NCBI GenBank assembly: GCA_900553595.1
Contig: USEC01000015.1
Location: forward strand, 1 to 45,055
Direction of reading: 5' to 3'
Source: an uncultured Prevotella sp.
Lineage (GTDB): Bacteria > Bacteroidota > Bacteroidia > Bacteroidales > Bacteroidaceae
DNA: 45,055 nucleotides
Shown: one piece after another, positions 25,825 to 34,100 of the stretch
Layout of the letters: each line of letters begins with the position of its first letter
How positions within the stretch are numbered: the first letter of the stretch is position 1
Notes under the pieces: model-generated
What the model was told of the DNA's origin: nothing
The model's database searches: none
Seen by the model: the letters and a program-made list of their open reading frames with translations, nothing else
Position numbers and translations under genes: made by a program

Positions 25825-25914
25825 TTAACGGGCTGCGTTGATACGGTTGTTGATTTTTACTACCTCGCATGCAGCTGCTGCACACACGGCGATAATCAAT
25901 GCTAATACTGTCAT
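25825..25914 (-). CDS. 29-residue membrane peptide, copy 1
   Basis: ATG at 25914, TAA at 25827-25825. The peptide starts MTVLALIIAVCAAAACEVV and ends KINNRINAAR: one hydrophobic helix of about 16 residues with two Cys, then a short basic tail. GAAAGGG lies 8-14 bp upstream and may serve as ribosome site. A promoter about 120 bp upstream and a terminator 115 bp downstream make a complete small transcript. The second copy 572 bp away keeps the frame with only two amino-acid changes. After the stop the same frame stays open for 17 codons (GLRKPEKIFQENKEFSK) in both copies. I know no family for it; a small membrane regulator or a toxin-like peptide are possibilities only. Confidence 0.65.
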   Translation of the reverse strand: MTVLALIIAVCAAAACEVVKINNRINAAR

Positions 25915-26030
25915 AATTGTTACCCTTTCTTTTCTAAATTAACAATCTTTGTTTACCTATTAAAGTCTGAAGCGTAGGCAACTCCACTCACGTTTTGTCA
26001 CCAAACTTTGTGTTTTCTTGATTGCATTTG

Positions 26031-26062
26031 CAAAGGTAATGCCTTTTGTGTGCGCACACAAT
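26031..26062 (-). promoter_or_regulatory. Promoter with 16-bp palindromic operator, small unit copy 1
   Basis: On the minus strand ATTG (26062-26059), then 20 bp, then TACCTTTG (26038-26031). Between and overlapping these lies a perfect palindrome TTGTGTGCGCACACAA (26046-26061), placed where a repressor would block the polymerase. Confidence 0.75.
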
Positions 26063-26232
26063 AAATAGTATGGAAAAATGAAGAAAACTCCCTTTTTATT
26101 GATGTTAGTCAAAGATGGGTGCTTTTTTCTGACAAAAAGTGTCTTTGGTACGCTTAACCATGTCTTTCTGTCGCATTTATCGTGGTTCTAATGACCAATT
26201 TGGGTTAAAGACGTTCTTGCTCCTTTCCGCAC

Positions 26233-26282
26233 AAAAAAAGAGCCGGGCGACTTGCCGCATGGGCTTCGTCTCCCGACTCTTT
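26233..26282 (-). terminator. Terminator of small unit, copy 2
   Basis: Almost the same hairpin as copy 1 (AAAGAGTCGGGAGAC arm, T-run from complement of 26239-26233). Confidence 0.85.
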
Positions 26283-26396
26283 GTTTCTTTTAGATTACTG
26301 AAGCAGTGCAAGCCTCGCGGCTTGCGTAACTCCAATAAATTATTATTTACTAAATTCTTTGTTCTCTTGAAAAATCTTTTCCGGCTTGCGTAGCCC

Positions 26397-26486
26397 TTAG
26401 CGGGCTTCGTTGATACGGTTGTTGATTTTTACTACCTCGCATGCAGCTGCTGCACACATGGCGATAATCAATGCTAATACTGTCAT
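26397..26486 (-). CDS. 29-residue membrane peptide, copy 2
   Basis: ATG at 26486, TAA at 26399-26397. It is identical to copy 1 except Val10 to Met and Ala27 to Glu, plus one silent change in the Arg codon before the stop. It starts MTVLALIIAMCAAAACEVV and ends KINNRINEAR. The in-frame 17 codons after the stop have only a silent change (CAG to CAA). It has its own promoter, palindrome, leader and terminator. The leaders of both copies also contain a 13-codon frame (GTG start, TKREWSCLRFRL) that ends about 40 nt before the ATG; whether it is translated is unknown. No family is recognised. Confidence 0.65.
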   Translation of the reverse strand: MTVLALIIAMCAAAACEVVKINNRINEAR

Positions 26487-26601
26487 AATTGTTACCCTTT
26501 CTTTTCTAAATTAACAATCTTTGTTTACCTATTAAAGTCTGAAGCGTAGGCAACTCCACTCACGTTTTGTCACCAAGCTTGTGTTTTCTTCTTTACGTTT
26601 G

Positions 26602-26632
26602 CAAAGGTAATGCCTTTTGTGTACGCACACAA
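26602..26632 (-). promoter_or_regulatory. Promoter with palindromic operator, small unit copy 2
   Basis: TACCTTTG (26609-26602) with TTG about 20 bp upstream, and the near-perfect palindrome TTGTGTGCGTACACAA (26617-26632; one mismatched pair) at the same place as in copy 1. Confidence 0.75.
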
Positions 26633-26805
26633 CAAATGGCAAGAAAAAATGAAGAAAACCTCCTCTTTATTGATGTTCGTCAAAGATGGGTGCTTTTTTC
26701 TGACAAAATGGCATTTCTGGCACACTAAATCCTGTCTTTTCATTGCATTTGTCAATCTCCCGTTCTCCTCAGTTGGGAGGGCGGAGTGTAAAGACGGGAG
26801 TTGGC

Positions 26806-26920
26806 AGGAGTTGTGGAAGTCAAAGAAGCTGGAGAAGAAGTTAGAGAAGTTGGAGAAGGAGTTAGAGAATCAGAAGAAGGAGTTAGAGAATTTAAAGAAG
26901 TTAGAGAAGTTAAAGCCGTA
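26806..26920. repeat. AAGTTAGAGAAG-rich direct repeats
   Basis: Irregular repeats of GAAGTTRGAGAAG and GGAGTTAGAGAAT cover this stretch on the plus strand. They resemble tracts at 8421-8440 and 36352-36420. It is not a convincing coding region despite an open frame rich in Glu and Lys. Confidence 0.6.
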
Positions 26921-26935
26921 TGCTTTGCTAATCAT

Positions 26936-26965
26936 AGGAGGTCGGGCGTCCCGCTCGACAACACT
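26936..26965. repeat. REP-like hairpin, copy 4
   Basis: GTCGGGCG-TCC-CGCTCGAC core with one G-T pair, flanked by AGGAG and AACACT. It is followed by GCGCAACTCGG and an AT-rich stretch with repeated ATTATGAATT to about 27015. Confidence 0.85.
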
Positions 26966-27019
26966 GCGCAACTCGGTTCATTATGAATTATGAATTCTTA
27001 ATTATGAATTGTCAACGTA

Positions 27020-27123
27020 AGGAGGTCGGGTGTCCCGCCCGACAACACCACCCGGCAATTTCTGACTCCTGATTCCTAATTGTCAGACTTGCTTTGTGTT
27101 GTCGGGCGGGACGCCCGACCTCC
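27020..27123. repeat. REP-like hairpin doublet (copies 5 and 6, head to head)
   Basis: Copy 5 (27020-27048) has GTCGGGTG-TCC-CGCCCGAC; copy 6 (27096-27123, inverted) has GTCGGGCG-GGA-CGCCCGAC. Compared with copies 1-3, A-T pairs in the stem are replaced by G-C pairs on both sides, so pairing is kept. The doublet sits just after the rhaD stop. Confidence 0.85.
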
Positions 27124-27151
27124 GATATTTAGCAAAGCGTTTGGCTCAGCT

Positions 27152-27973
27152 TTATCCTATTCGTTTTGTCGGCAGGTTATACACCTGCTGCATCTCGGTC
27201 ATGTCCTTGTCGGTCATGCCTTCGGGTGTGAAGCCCATGTTCTTGGCGCACATATAGATGTTTGCCGACTTGTTGAGCACGTCGATCTGGTCGAAGGCGT
27301 CCATGGCATCCATGCCCACTGCCACCACGCCGTGCTTCTCCCACATCACCACATCGTGGTCCTTTATCTGTTCGAGAGTGGCCTCTGCGAGTTCGTTGCT
27401 GCCTGCCATGCGGTAGGGTACGATGCCCAGACCGAGCGGTGCGAACGCCAGTGTTTCGGGAATCATGCTCCACAGAATCTTTGTGAGCACGCCTTCGCCG
27501 AGCAGTTCGCTGTTGTGGCTCATGGCCACAAGTTCTATCGGGTGAGTGTGTACGCTTGCCTTGTAGTTGGAACCGGAGGCGATGAGCATGTTGTGTATGC
27601 TCAGGTGCGACGGAGTCTCGCTTGTCGGCTTGACGGGGTTGTCGGCTATTATCTCATAGTGGGCGCAGTCGTCGAGCACACGGATGATGCTTCCGTTGTC
27701 CATCGGGCGGCGTGCGAGGTCGCGCATACGCTTGCCGGTGCCCTTGGCATAGAAGTAACAGCCCTTGAGGTGGGGCAGTGTGAAGCCTATCGGCGCTGCC
27801 GGTGCGATGGCAGGGAGGCGGCGTATTTCGTCGTCCACAAGGTCGGTGATGTTCACTACGATGTTGCCGCCGTTGCGCTCGGCCCATCCTTTCTGCCAGA
27901 GATAGCCGGCTACTTCTGCCACTTCGTTAATGCGTTCCGCCAGTTTGGGGCGGTTTTCTAATACACTTTTCAT
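27152..27973 (-). CDS. rhaD: L-rhamnulose-1-phosphate aldolase
   Basis: A 273-residue cytoplasmic class II aldolase that splits L-rhamnulose 1-phosphate into dihydroxyacetone phosphate and L-lactaldehyde. Zn ligands His142 and His144 are in SVHTHPIEL, and a third His is in WEKHGVVAVG near residue 213. A catalytic Glu is likely in TSETPSHLSIH (Glu119). NGGNIVVNITD near 34-44 forms the phosphate-binding part. Length and motifs fit RhaD rather than fuculose aldolase, which is about 215 residues. The start ATG at 27973 (MKSVLENRPK) is preferred to a Met 23 codons upstream. It lies 277 bp downstream of rhaB on the same strand; a palindromic repeat fills that gap. Confidence 0.95.
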   Translation of the reverse strand: MKSVLENRPKLAERINEVAEVAGYLWQKGWAERNGGNIVVNITDLVDDEIRRLPAIAPAAPIGFTLPHLKGCYFYAKGTGKRMRDLARRPMDNGSIIRVLDDCAHYEIIADNPVKPTSETPSHLSIHNMLIASGSNYKASVHTHPIELVAMSHNSELLGEGVLTKILWSMIPETLAFAPLGLGIVPYRMAGSNELAEATLEQIKDHDVVMWEKHGVVAVGMDAMDAFDQIDVLNKSANIYMCAKNMGFTPEGMTDKDMTEMQQVYNLPTKRIG

Positions 27974-28082
27974 TGTAGTATGTTTTTGGTAATTGTTAGC
28001 TATTTTCCTCGTTCCGCACGTTTCGGGGCTGCACGGCAGCACTCCGCTGACATGCGGAACGTGAGTGGGAGGGGTTTTGAAG

Positions 28083-28232
28083 GGGAGTTATCGGAAGTTA
28101 GAGGGAAGTTAATCCGCCTGCGGCGGATGGAAGTTATCGGACATTACCACGACTTGCTCAACAAGTGTCAGATATGTCCGATAACTTCCATTAACTTCCG
28201 TCCGATAACTTCATTAACTTCCGGCGAAACCA
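28083..28232. repeat. Long hairpin element between rhaB and rhaD
   Basis: A perfect 15-bp stem GGAAGTTATCGGACA (28129-28143) / TGTCCGATAACTTCC (28175-28189) encloses a second hairpin ACTTG-ctcaa-CAAGT. Flanks hold more copies of TTAACTTCC and CCGCCTGCGGCGG. A related element is at 35630-35822. Confidence 0.8.
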
Positions 28233-28250
28233 GACTTCCTTTTATCTCCC

Positions 28251-29735
28251 TTACAGGCTCCGTCCCTCCTCCGTCAGTTTCTCGAATCTCTCGAATACGG
28301 CAGTCCATGCCTCGGTGCCTTGCGGCTCGTAGGTCTTCATCTGTACGGAGTCTGCCACGACGCGGCGCATTTTCCACACGCCGTCCACGGCTCCTTGCGC
28401 CTTTGCCTGGAGCATCATGTTGCCCAGGGCGGTGCCTTCCTGCGGACCCGTCTTGACGGTAATGCCGCACGCATCGGCTGCCATCTGGCAGAGCACCACG
28501 TTGCGTGAGCCGCCGCCGATGATGTGGAGCACGTCGATGGGGGTGTCGACGGTCTCGCGTAGCCATCCCAGCACCTGGCGGTAGCGCAGTGCGAGCGACT
28601 CGAATATGCAGCGGCACAGCTGCTGGTGCGTCTCCGGTACGGGCTGTCCGGTGCGTTCGCAATACTGCTGTATGGCATGGATCATGCTTTCAGGATTGGC
28701 GAAGCAGGGGTCGTCGGGGTTGATGAGGCTGCGGAATGGCGTCGCTTCGAGTGCCGAACCCTGCAGTTCGGGGTGTGGCAGGCGGCGTATCTCTTCCGGA
28801 TATTCCTTGCGGCAGCGTTCGTAGAGCCACATGCCGCAGATGTTCTTGAGGAAGCGTATGGTGTCGCAGATGCCTCCTTCGTTGGTGAAGTTGAGGCGTG
28901 TGCTGCGCTCGTCGATTACGGCATGGGGCAGTTCTACGCCCATGAGCGACCATGTTCCCGACGAGAGGTAGGCGAAGTGAGGGTCGCTTGCCGGCACGGC
29001 GGCTATTGCGCTTGCCGTGTCATGCCCTGCCACTGCCACCACGTTCACTGCTCCCAAGCCCGTGAGACGCTGCACTTCGGGCGTGATGGAGCCGATGACG
29101 GTGCCCGGACTCACCATGCGTCCGAACTGGCTGCGCCTCAGTTGCAGCGTGTCGAGCAGTTCGGGGTGCAGGTCTTTCGTCGTGGGGTCTATCATCTGCG
29201 ATGTCGATGCGATGGTGTATTCGCACACGGCTTCGCCCGTAAGCAGGTAGGAGAGGGCGTCGGGGAGGAACAGTATCTTGTCGGCTACGGCGAGTGCGCT
29301 GTTGCCTTCAGCCTGCATTGAGTAGAGTTGGTAGAGGGTGTTGAAGTTCATCACCTGTATTCCGGTGCGTGCATACACCTCGTGGCGCGGCATTTTCTTC
29401 TTGAAATACTCCTCCATGCCGGCGAAAGTGTGCGGGTCGCGGTAGGAGAGGGGGCAGCGCAGAAGGTGTCCGTCGGCTCCGAAGAGTGCCACATCCACAC
29501 CCCATGTGTCGATGCCTATGCTCTCGATGTTGATGCCACGCTCTGCCACGGTGCGCAGTCCGCGTATTATTTCGTTGTAAAGTGCGAGGATGTCCCAATA
29601 GAAGTGTCCGCCCATTTCTATGAGTGGAGTGTCGAATCGGGTTATCTCTTCGAGTTCTATATGTCTGCCGTCGAACTTGCCCACAATCGTGCGGCCGCTT
29701 GTTGCTCCAAGGTCTGCTGAAAAGTAATATTTCAT
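28251..29735 (-). CDS. rhaB: L-rhamnulokinase
   Basis: A 494-residue FGGY-family kinase that phosphorylates L-rhamnulose with ATP. The N-terminal phosphate loop is SADLGATSGRTIVGKF (6-21). SIGIDTWGVDVALFG carries the conserved catalytic-site Asp pair region, VVAVAGHDTASAIAAVP and LSSGTWSLMGVE belong to the second half, and HIIGGGSRNVVLCQMAAD is the C-terminal nucleotide-binding block. The DTWGVD and SGTWSL forms are characteristic for rhamnulokinase. With rhaD downstream it supplies the core of L-rhamnose breakdown; rhamnose isomerase and transporter would lie outside the window or elsewhere. The start ATG is at 29735. Confidence 0.95.
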   Translation of the reverse strand: MKYYFSADLGATSGRTIVGKFDGRHIELEEITRFDTPLIEMGGHFYWDILALYNEIIRGLRTVAERGINIESIGIDTWGVDVALFGADGHLLRCPLSYRDPHTFAGMEEYFKKKMPRHEVYARTGIQVMNFNTLYQLYSMQAEGNSALAVADKILFLPDALSYLLTGEAVCEYTIASTSQMIDPTTKDLHPELLDTLQLRRSQFGRMVSPGTVIGSITPEVQRLTGLGAVNVVAVAGHDTASAIAAVPASDPHFAYLSSGTWSLMGVELPHAVIDERSTRLNFTNEGGICDTIRFLKNICGMWLYERCRKEYPEEIRRLPHPELQGSALEATPFRSLINPDDPCFANPESMIHAIQQYCERTGQPVPETHQQLCRCIFESLALRYRQVLGWLRETVDTPIDVLHIIGGGSRNVVLCQMAADACGITVKTGPQEGTALGNMMLQAKAQGAVDGVWKMRRVVADSVQMKTYEPQGTEAWTAVFERFEKLTEEGRSL

Positions 29736-29757
29736 AAGATTAGATGTTTAACTGTGG

Positions 29758-29765
29758 CAAATTTA
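29758..29765 (-). promoter_or_regulatory. -7 box upstream of rhaB
   Basis: TAAATTTG on the minus strand, 23 bp before the start codon. No -33 element at normal distance, which would suit an activator-dependent promoter. Confidence 0.5.
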
Positions 29766-29875
29766 CACAAATAATATGGTATAAGCCTCCCCCGTCTGTT
29801 CTTTTTTTACAAAAATCCCCTTTCTGCGGCACTTGCGGGGCTTGTCAGTGCCGTGGAAAGGGGTCTGTCGTGTGT

Positions 29876-31123
29876 TTAGAAGTCGCTTTTCAGCCGTCGT
29901 AGTGCCACCACCGCCTGGTTGTAGTCGTTTATTGCGGCGGCGCGCTTCATCTGTGTGTCGAGTGCGTCCTGCATGGCGGCGTTGTATTCCATGTAGCTTA
30001 TGTCGCCGTTGTCGTATTCGGCGGTGGCGAGTCGGGCGGTGGTCAGTGCGTCGGCACTTCCCTCCTGCTCGTAGTATGCCATTCGTCGTGCGGCGGCGGA
30101 GTATCGGCTCATGGCTATGTTGTGCTCGGCGAGTTTCTGTTTCTCCTCCTGCTGCATCATGAGCGAGGCAGCTTCGCGCTCTTTCCGTGCCGCCTTCACC
30201 TTGGCTTTCGTCGCTCCGAAGAAGAGCGGTATGCCCACTCCCACCTCAAAGCCCATGAAGTTGCCGCCGGCATAACGCTGCCGGTTCTCGTGATAGGGGT
30301 CCCAGCCGCTTATCACCATCTGCTGTTTCAGGGCAAGCGAGAGCGACGGTGCGAACCCGTTCTTCGCTTCACGCACGGCTTTGTCGGCTGCGGTGACGGT
30401 GCGCGAAGCCAGTTCGCCGTCGGCAGTGGAGGCGAAGGCGTAGGCGGTGGGGGCGTAGCTGAGCGGTGTGAGGGCTGTGTCGGCTGGCGTTATGCGCTCC
30501 GTTGCGCCCACAAGGGTGGTGAGCAGGAGCTGCTGCGCGGCGCATTCGCTCTCTGCCGACACCATCTCCAGCCGCAGTTCCTCAAGCATGCGACGTGCCG
30601 AGAGGGCTTCGGTCTGCCGTGTCTCGCCCGCCTTGTAGCGTGCTTCGGCTGTGGTGGCGTAGCGTTGCAGCAGCGACAGCTGACGCTGCATGATGCGGAG
30701 GCGTTCCTGCTGGAACACCGTCTGGCAGTAGGCTGCCGCAATGTCGGCACGCACCTGCTGTCCGGCAAGTCGCTGCCGACTCTCCTCCACGGCGGTTTCG
30801 GCTTTCAGTCGGCTGCGGCGTGCCGCATAGACTGTTGGGAAATCGATGCTCTGGCTTATGGCGAGAGCATTGTCAGGCGACCCGCCGGAGGTGGGGTCCT
30901 GCGAGAGCGACAGTTCTGTCTTGTCCACATCCCATGCTGTTCCCTGCATGATACGGGTCTGCTGGGTGCGTGCTTCTGCTGCCTTGAGGGTGAGGCTGTG
31001 TTCTGTCGCGAGGGCGAAGCACTGCTTCATGGTGAGCTTCTGTGCTTCTGCTGCGCCGCTGAAGGCGCAGAGGGCAGTGGCGACGACTGCGGTCTTTATT
31101 CTCATTGTTGATGGATTCTTCAT
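29876..31123 (-). CDS. TolC-family outer-membrane channel of a metal efflux system (CusC/CzcC-like)
   Basis: About 415 residues with a signal peptide (TAVVATALCAFSGAAEAQ), then two long helical repeats typical of outer-membrane efflux proteins: LTMKQCFALATEHSLTLKAA near the start, long Ala/Gln/Glu-rich coiled helices, and GVGIPLFFGATKAKVKAARK before the second coiled part. It forms the outer-membrane exit duct of a tripartite pump. I start at Met 31123, 23 bp past the stop of the RND pump gene; the Met at 31105 (MRIKTAVV) is equally good and gives a standard signal peptide. As last gene of the operon it completes the set of adaptor, pump and channel. Confidence 0.9.
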   Translation of the reverse strand: MKNPSTMRIKTAVVATALCAFSGAAEAQKLTMKQCFALATEHSLTLKAAEARTQQTRIMQGTAWDVDKTELSLSQDPTSGGSPDNALAISQSIDFPTVYAARRSRLKAETAVEESRQRLAGQQVRADIAAAYCQTVFQQERLRIMQRQLSLLQRYATTAEARYKAGETRQTEALSARRMLEELRLEMVSAESECAAQQLLLTTLVGATERITPADTALTPLSYAPTAYAFASTADGELASRTVTAADKAVREAKNGFAPSLSLALKQQMVISGWDPYHENRQRYAGGNFMGFEVGVGIPLFFGATKAKVKAARKEREAASLMMQQEEKQKLAEHNIAMSRYSAAARRMAYYEQEGSADALTTARLATAEYDNGDISYMEYNAAMQDALDTQMKRAAAINDYNQAVVALRRLKSDF

Positions 31124-31146
31124 GTGAGTGGTTTTTGAAACATCCC

Positions 31147-34100
31147 TTAATTTCCTTCTGAAGGGTTCTCGTTCACCTTGGCTTTCGCGCCGCTCTCGCC
31201 GTACTCCTTGTAGAGTGCAGGGAGCACGAAGAGGGTGAGGAGTGTCGATGTGATGAGTCCGCCGATGACTACGGTGGCGAGCGGCCGCTGCACTTCGGCG
31301 CCGTCGCCCTGCGAAAGGGCCATGGGGAGGAATCCCATCGATGCCACGAGGGCTGTCATGAGTACGGGGCGGAGACGCAGCAGACAGCTCTCCATGATGC
31401 TTGCGGCACGGCTTTCGTGGTCGTTGCGCATGAGTTTTATCTGTCCTATGAGTACGATGCCGTTGAGCACCGCCACGCCGAAGAGGGCGATGAAGCCCAC
31501 TCCTGCCGATATGGAGAATGGCATTCCACGCATCCACAATGCCCAGATGCCGCCGATGGCTGCCATCGGTATTGCCGATGCCACGACAAGCGAGAGTCTT
31601 ACGCTCTTCAGTGTGGCGTAGAGCAGCAGCAGTATGGCTATGAGGGCGATGGGAACGACTATCATCAGGCGGTTGGTTGCGCTTTGCAGGTTCTTGAACT
31701 CGCCTCCGTAGGTGTAGTAGTAGCCTTCGGGCAGTTGCAGTTTGTCGTCGAGAAGCTTCTCTATCTCGCCCACTGTCGATGCCACATCACGCCCCTTTAT
31801 GTTGAATCCCACATATATGCGGCGTGCGCCGTCCTCATGCGACACCTGTGCCGGTGCCTCCTCCTCGCTGATGCGTGCTATCTGTGCGAGCGGCACGGTG
31901 CCTCCTTCGGGCAGACTTATGGCGAGGTTGCGCAGTGTCTCTATGTCGCGCAGACGCTTGTCGAGGCGCACCACGATGTCGAACTTGCGCTCGCCCTCGT
32001 ACACTGCCCCTGCCGTTGCGCCGGCAAAAGCTGTCTCTACGGTGGCATTCACATCGCTGACGCTGATGCCGTAGTGTGCCAGTCGGCTGTGGTCGTAGTG
32101 TATCTGTATCTGTGGCAAGCCCGTCACTTCCTCCACCTTTATGCCGCTCACGCCTTTCACTCCCTCGATGAGGCGTGCCACTCGGGCTGCTTCGGAGGCG
32201 AGGGTGTTGAGGTCGGACCCGAATATCTTTATCGCCACATCCTGCTTTATGCCCGTGAGGAGTTCGTTGTTGCGCATCTGGATGGGCTGCGAAATCTCGG
32301 CTTCGAGTCCGGGGATAGAGTGAAGGGTTTCTTCCATCTTCTCGCGCAACTCGTCGGGAGTGGTGGCAGAAGTCCATTCCTGCTTGGGCTTGAGTGCTAT
32401 CATGATGTCGGCACGCTCCACGGGCATGGGGTCGGTGGGTATTTCCGCACTTCCTATGCGGCTCACCACTTGCTTTATCTCCGGATACTGCGCCTTGAGC
32501 AGTGCCTCGGCCTTGGTGCATGTCTCCACCATCTGTGTGAGCGACGTGCCTTGCGACATGCTCATCTCCACGGCGAAGTCGCCCTCTTCGAGGCTTGGTA
32601 TGAACTCTCCGCCGAGGAACTTGAAGCCCACGGCACTCACGCAGAAGAGTGCCACGGCTGCCGTTATCACGTTCTTGCTCTGTCGCAGGGCGCGTTCAAG
32701 CAGCGGACGATACCATCCCTGCACCTTACTTATTATGCGGTCGGCGATGTTGGGACGGTCGTGCATGCGGCGACTGAGCAGCAGACTGCTTGCCACGGGG
32801 ACGTAGGTGAGCGAGAGGATGAACGCGCCGAGTATGGCGAAGAACACTGTCAGCGCCATGGGGCGGAACATCTTGCCTTCTATTCCTACGAGGGTCATCA
32901 GCGGGATATATACGATCATGATGATGATTTCGCCGAATGCCGCGCTCTGTCTGATGCGCGATGTGGAGAAGTGCACCTCCTCGTCCATCTGTTTCTGCGT
33001 CAGTCTGAACGGTACAGCGGTGCCGGTAGCCCGGTGTGCCATGTAGGCTTGTCGCACATGGGGGTTGGAGAAGTGTCCCGTCGCTATGTGTGCCACCATC
33101 GCTTCGACGATTATCACCGCCGAATCGACAATCATTCCGAAGTCGATCGCTCCCAGCGACATGAGGTTTCCGTCGATGCCGAAGGTGCGCATCATGCCGA
33201 AAGCGAAGAGCATGGAGAGCGGAATGACCGACGCCACCACCATGCCTGCACGCCAGTTGCCGAGGAACAGCACGAGCACGAACACCACAATGAGTCCGCC
33301 CTCGATGAGGTTGCGCCCGATGGTGCCTTCCACGCGGTTCACGAGGTTGGTGCGATCGATGAAAGGTTCCACGACAACGCCTTCCGGCAGCGACTTCTGT
33401 ATCTGTGTCATGCGTTCCTTTACGCGTGCTATCACCTCTTGGAAGTTCTCGCCTTTGAGCATGATGGCGATGCCTGCCACCACTTCTCCCTCGCCGTTGC
33501 GTGTGACGGCGCCGAAGCGTGTGGCGTGTCCTTCCTGCACTGTCGCCACATCGGCGATGCGTACGGGGGTCGTCCCCACGGTCTTTACGGCTATGTTGCC
33601 GATGTCTGCCATCGACTTCACGGTGCCTATGCCGCGGATGTAGTACTGGCGGCTGTCCTCCTCGATGTAGCTTCCGCCCGTGTTGGCGTTGTTGCGTTCG
33701 AGTGCCGTGAAGATGTCTGCCACGGTGATGCCGTTGGCTCTGAGTCGGTTGTTGTCGACAGCCACCTCATACTGCTTCACGAAGCCGCCCCATCCCGACA
33801 CCTCCGCCACGCCGGGCGTGCCCGACAGCTGCTTGCGCACTATCCAGTCCTGGATGGTGCGGAGGTCGGCGAGGGTGTATTTGTCTTCATATCCGTGCTT
33901 GGCACGCACGGTGTAGTGGAATATTTCGCCCAGTCCGGTGGCTATGGGTCCCATCTCGGTGCTGGTGTTTTCGGGCAGGTCGGAGGCTATGTTGGCGAGC
34001 ACTTCCGACACTTGCGAGCGTGCCCAATAGATGTCGGCATTGTCGTCGAAGACGAGTGTGATGACCGACAGACCGCTGCGCGAGATGCTGCGCCGCTCTT

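Larger units (their letters stand above)
25661..26755 (-). repeat. Tandem duplication of a small transcription unit (offset 572 bp)
   Basis: 25661 to about 26185 and 26233 to about 26755 are two highly similar copies, offset 572 bp. Each holds, in minus-strand order, a shared upstream segment, a promoter with a palindrome, a leader of about 110 nt, a 29-codon reading frame, a 3' region and a strong terminator. Similarity is highest from the palindrome to the terminator and fades upstream. Confidence 0.9.

Noticed and set aside
26610..26993. Glu/Lys-rich 127-codon plus-strand frame
   Set aside because: It reads through the antisense of the small-unit promoter, the AAGTTAGAGAAG repeats and a REP hairpin; the apparent coiled coil is a product of the repeat.
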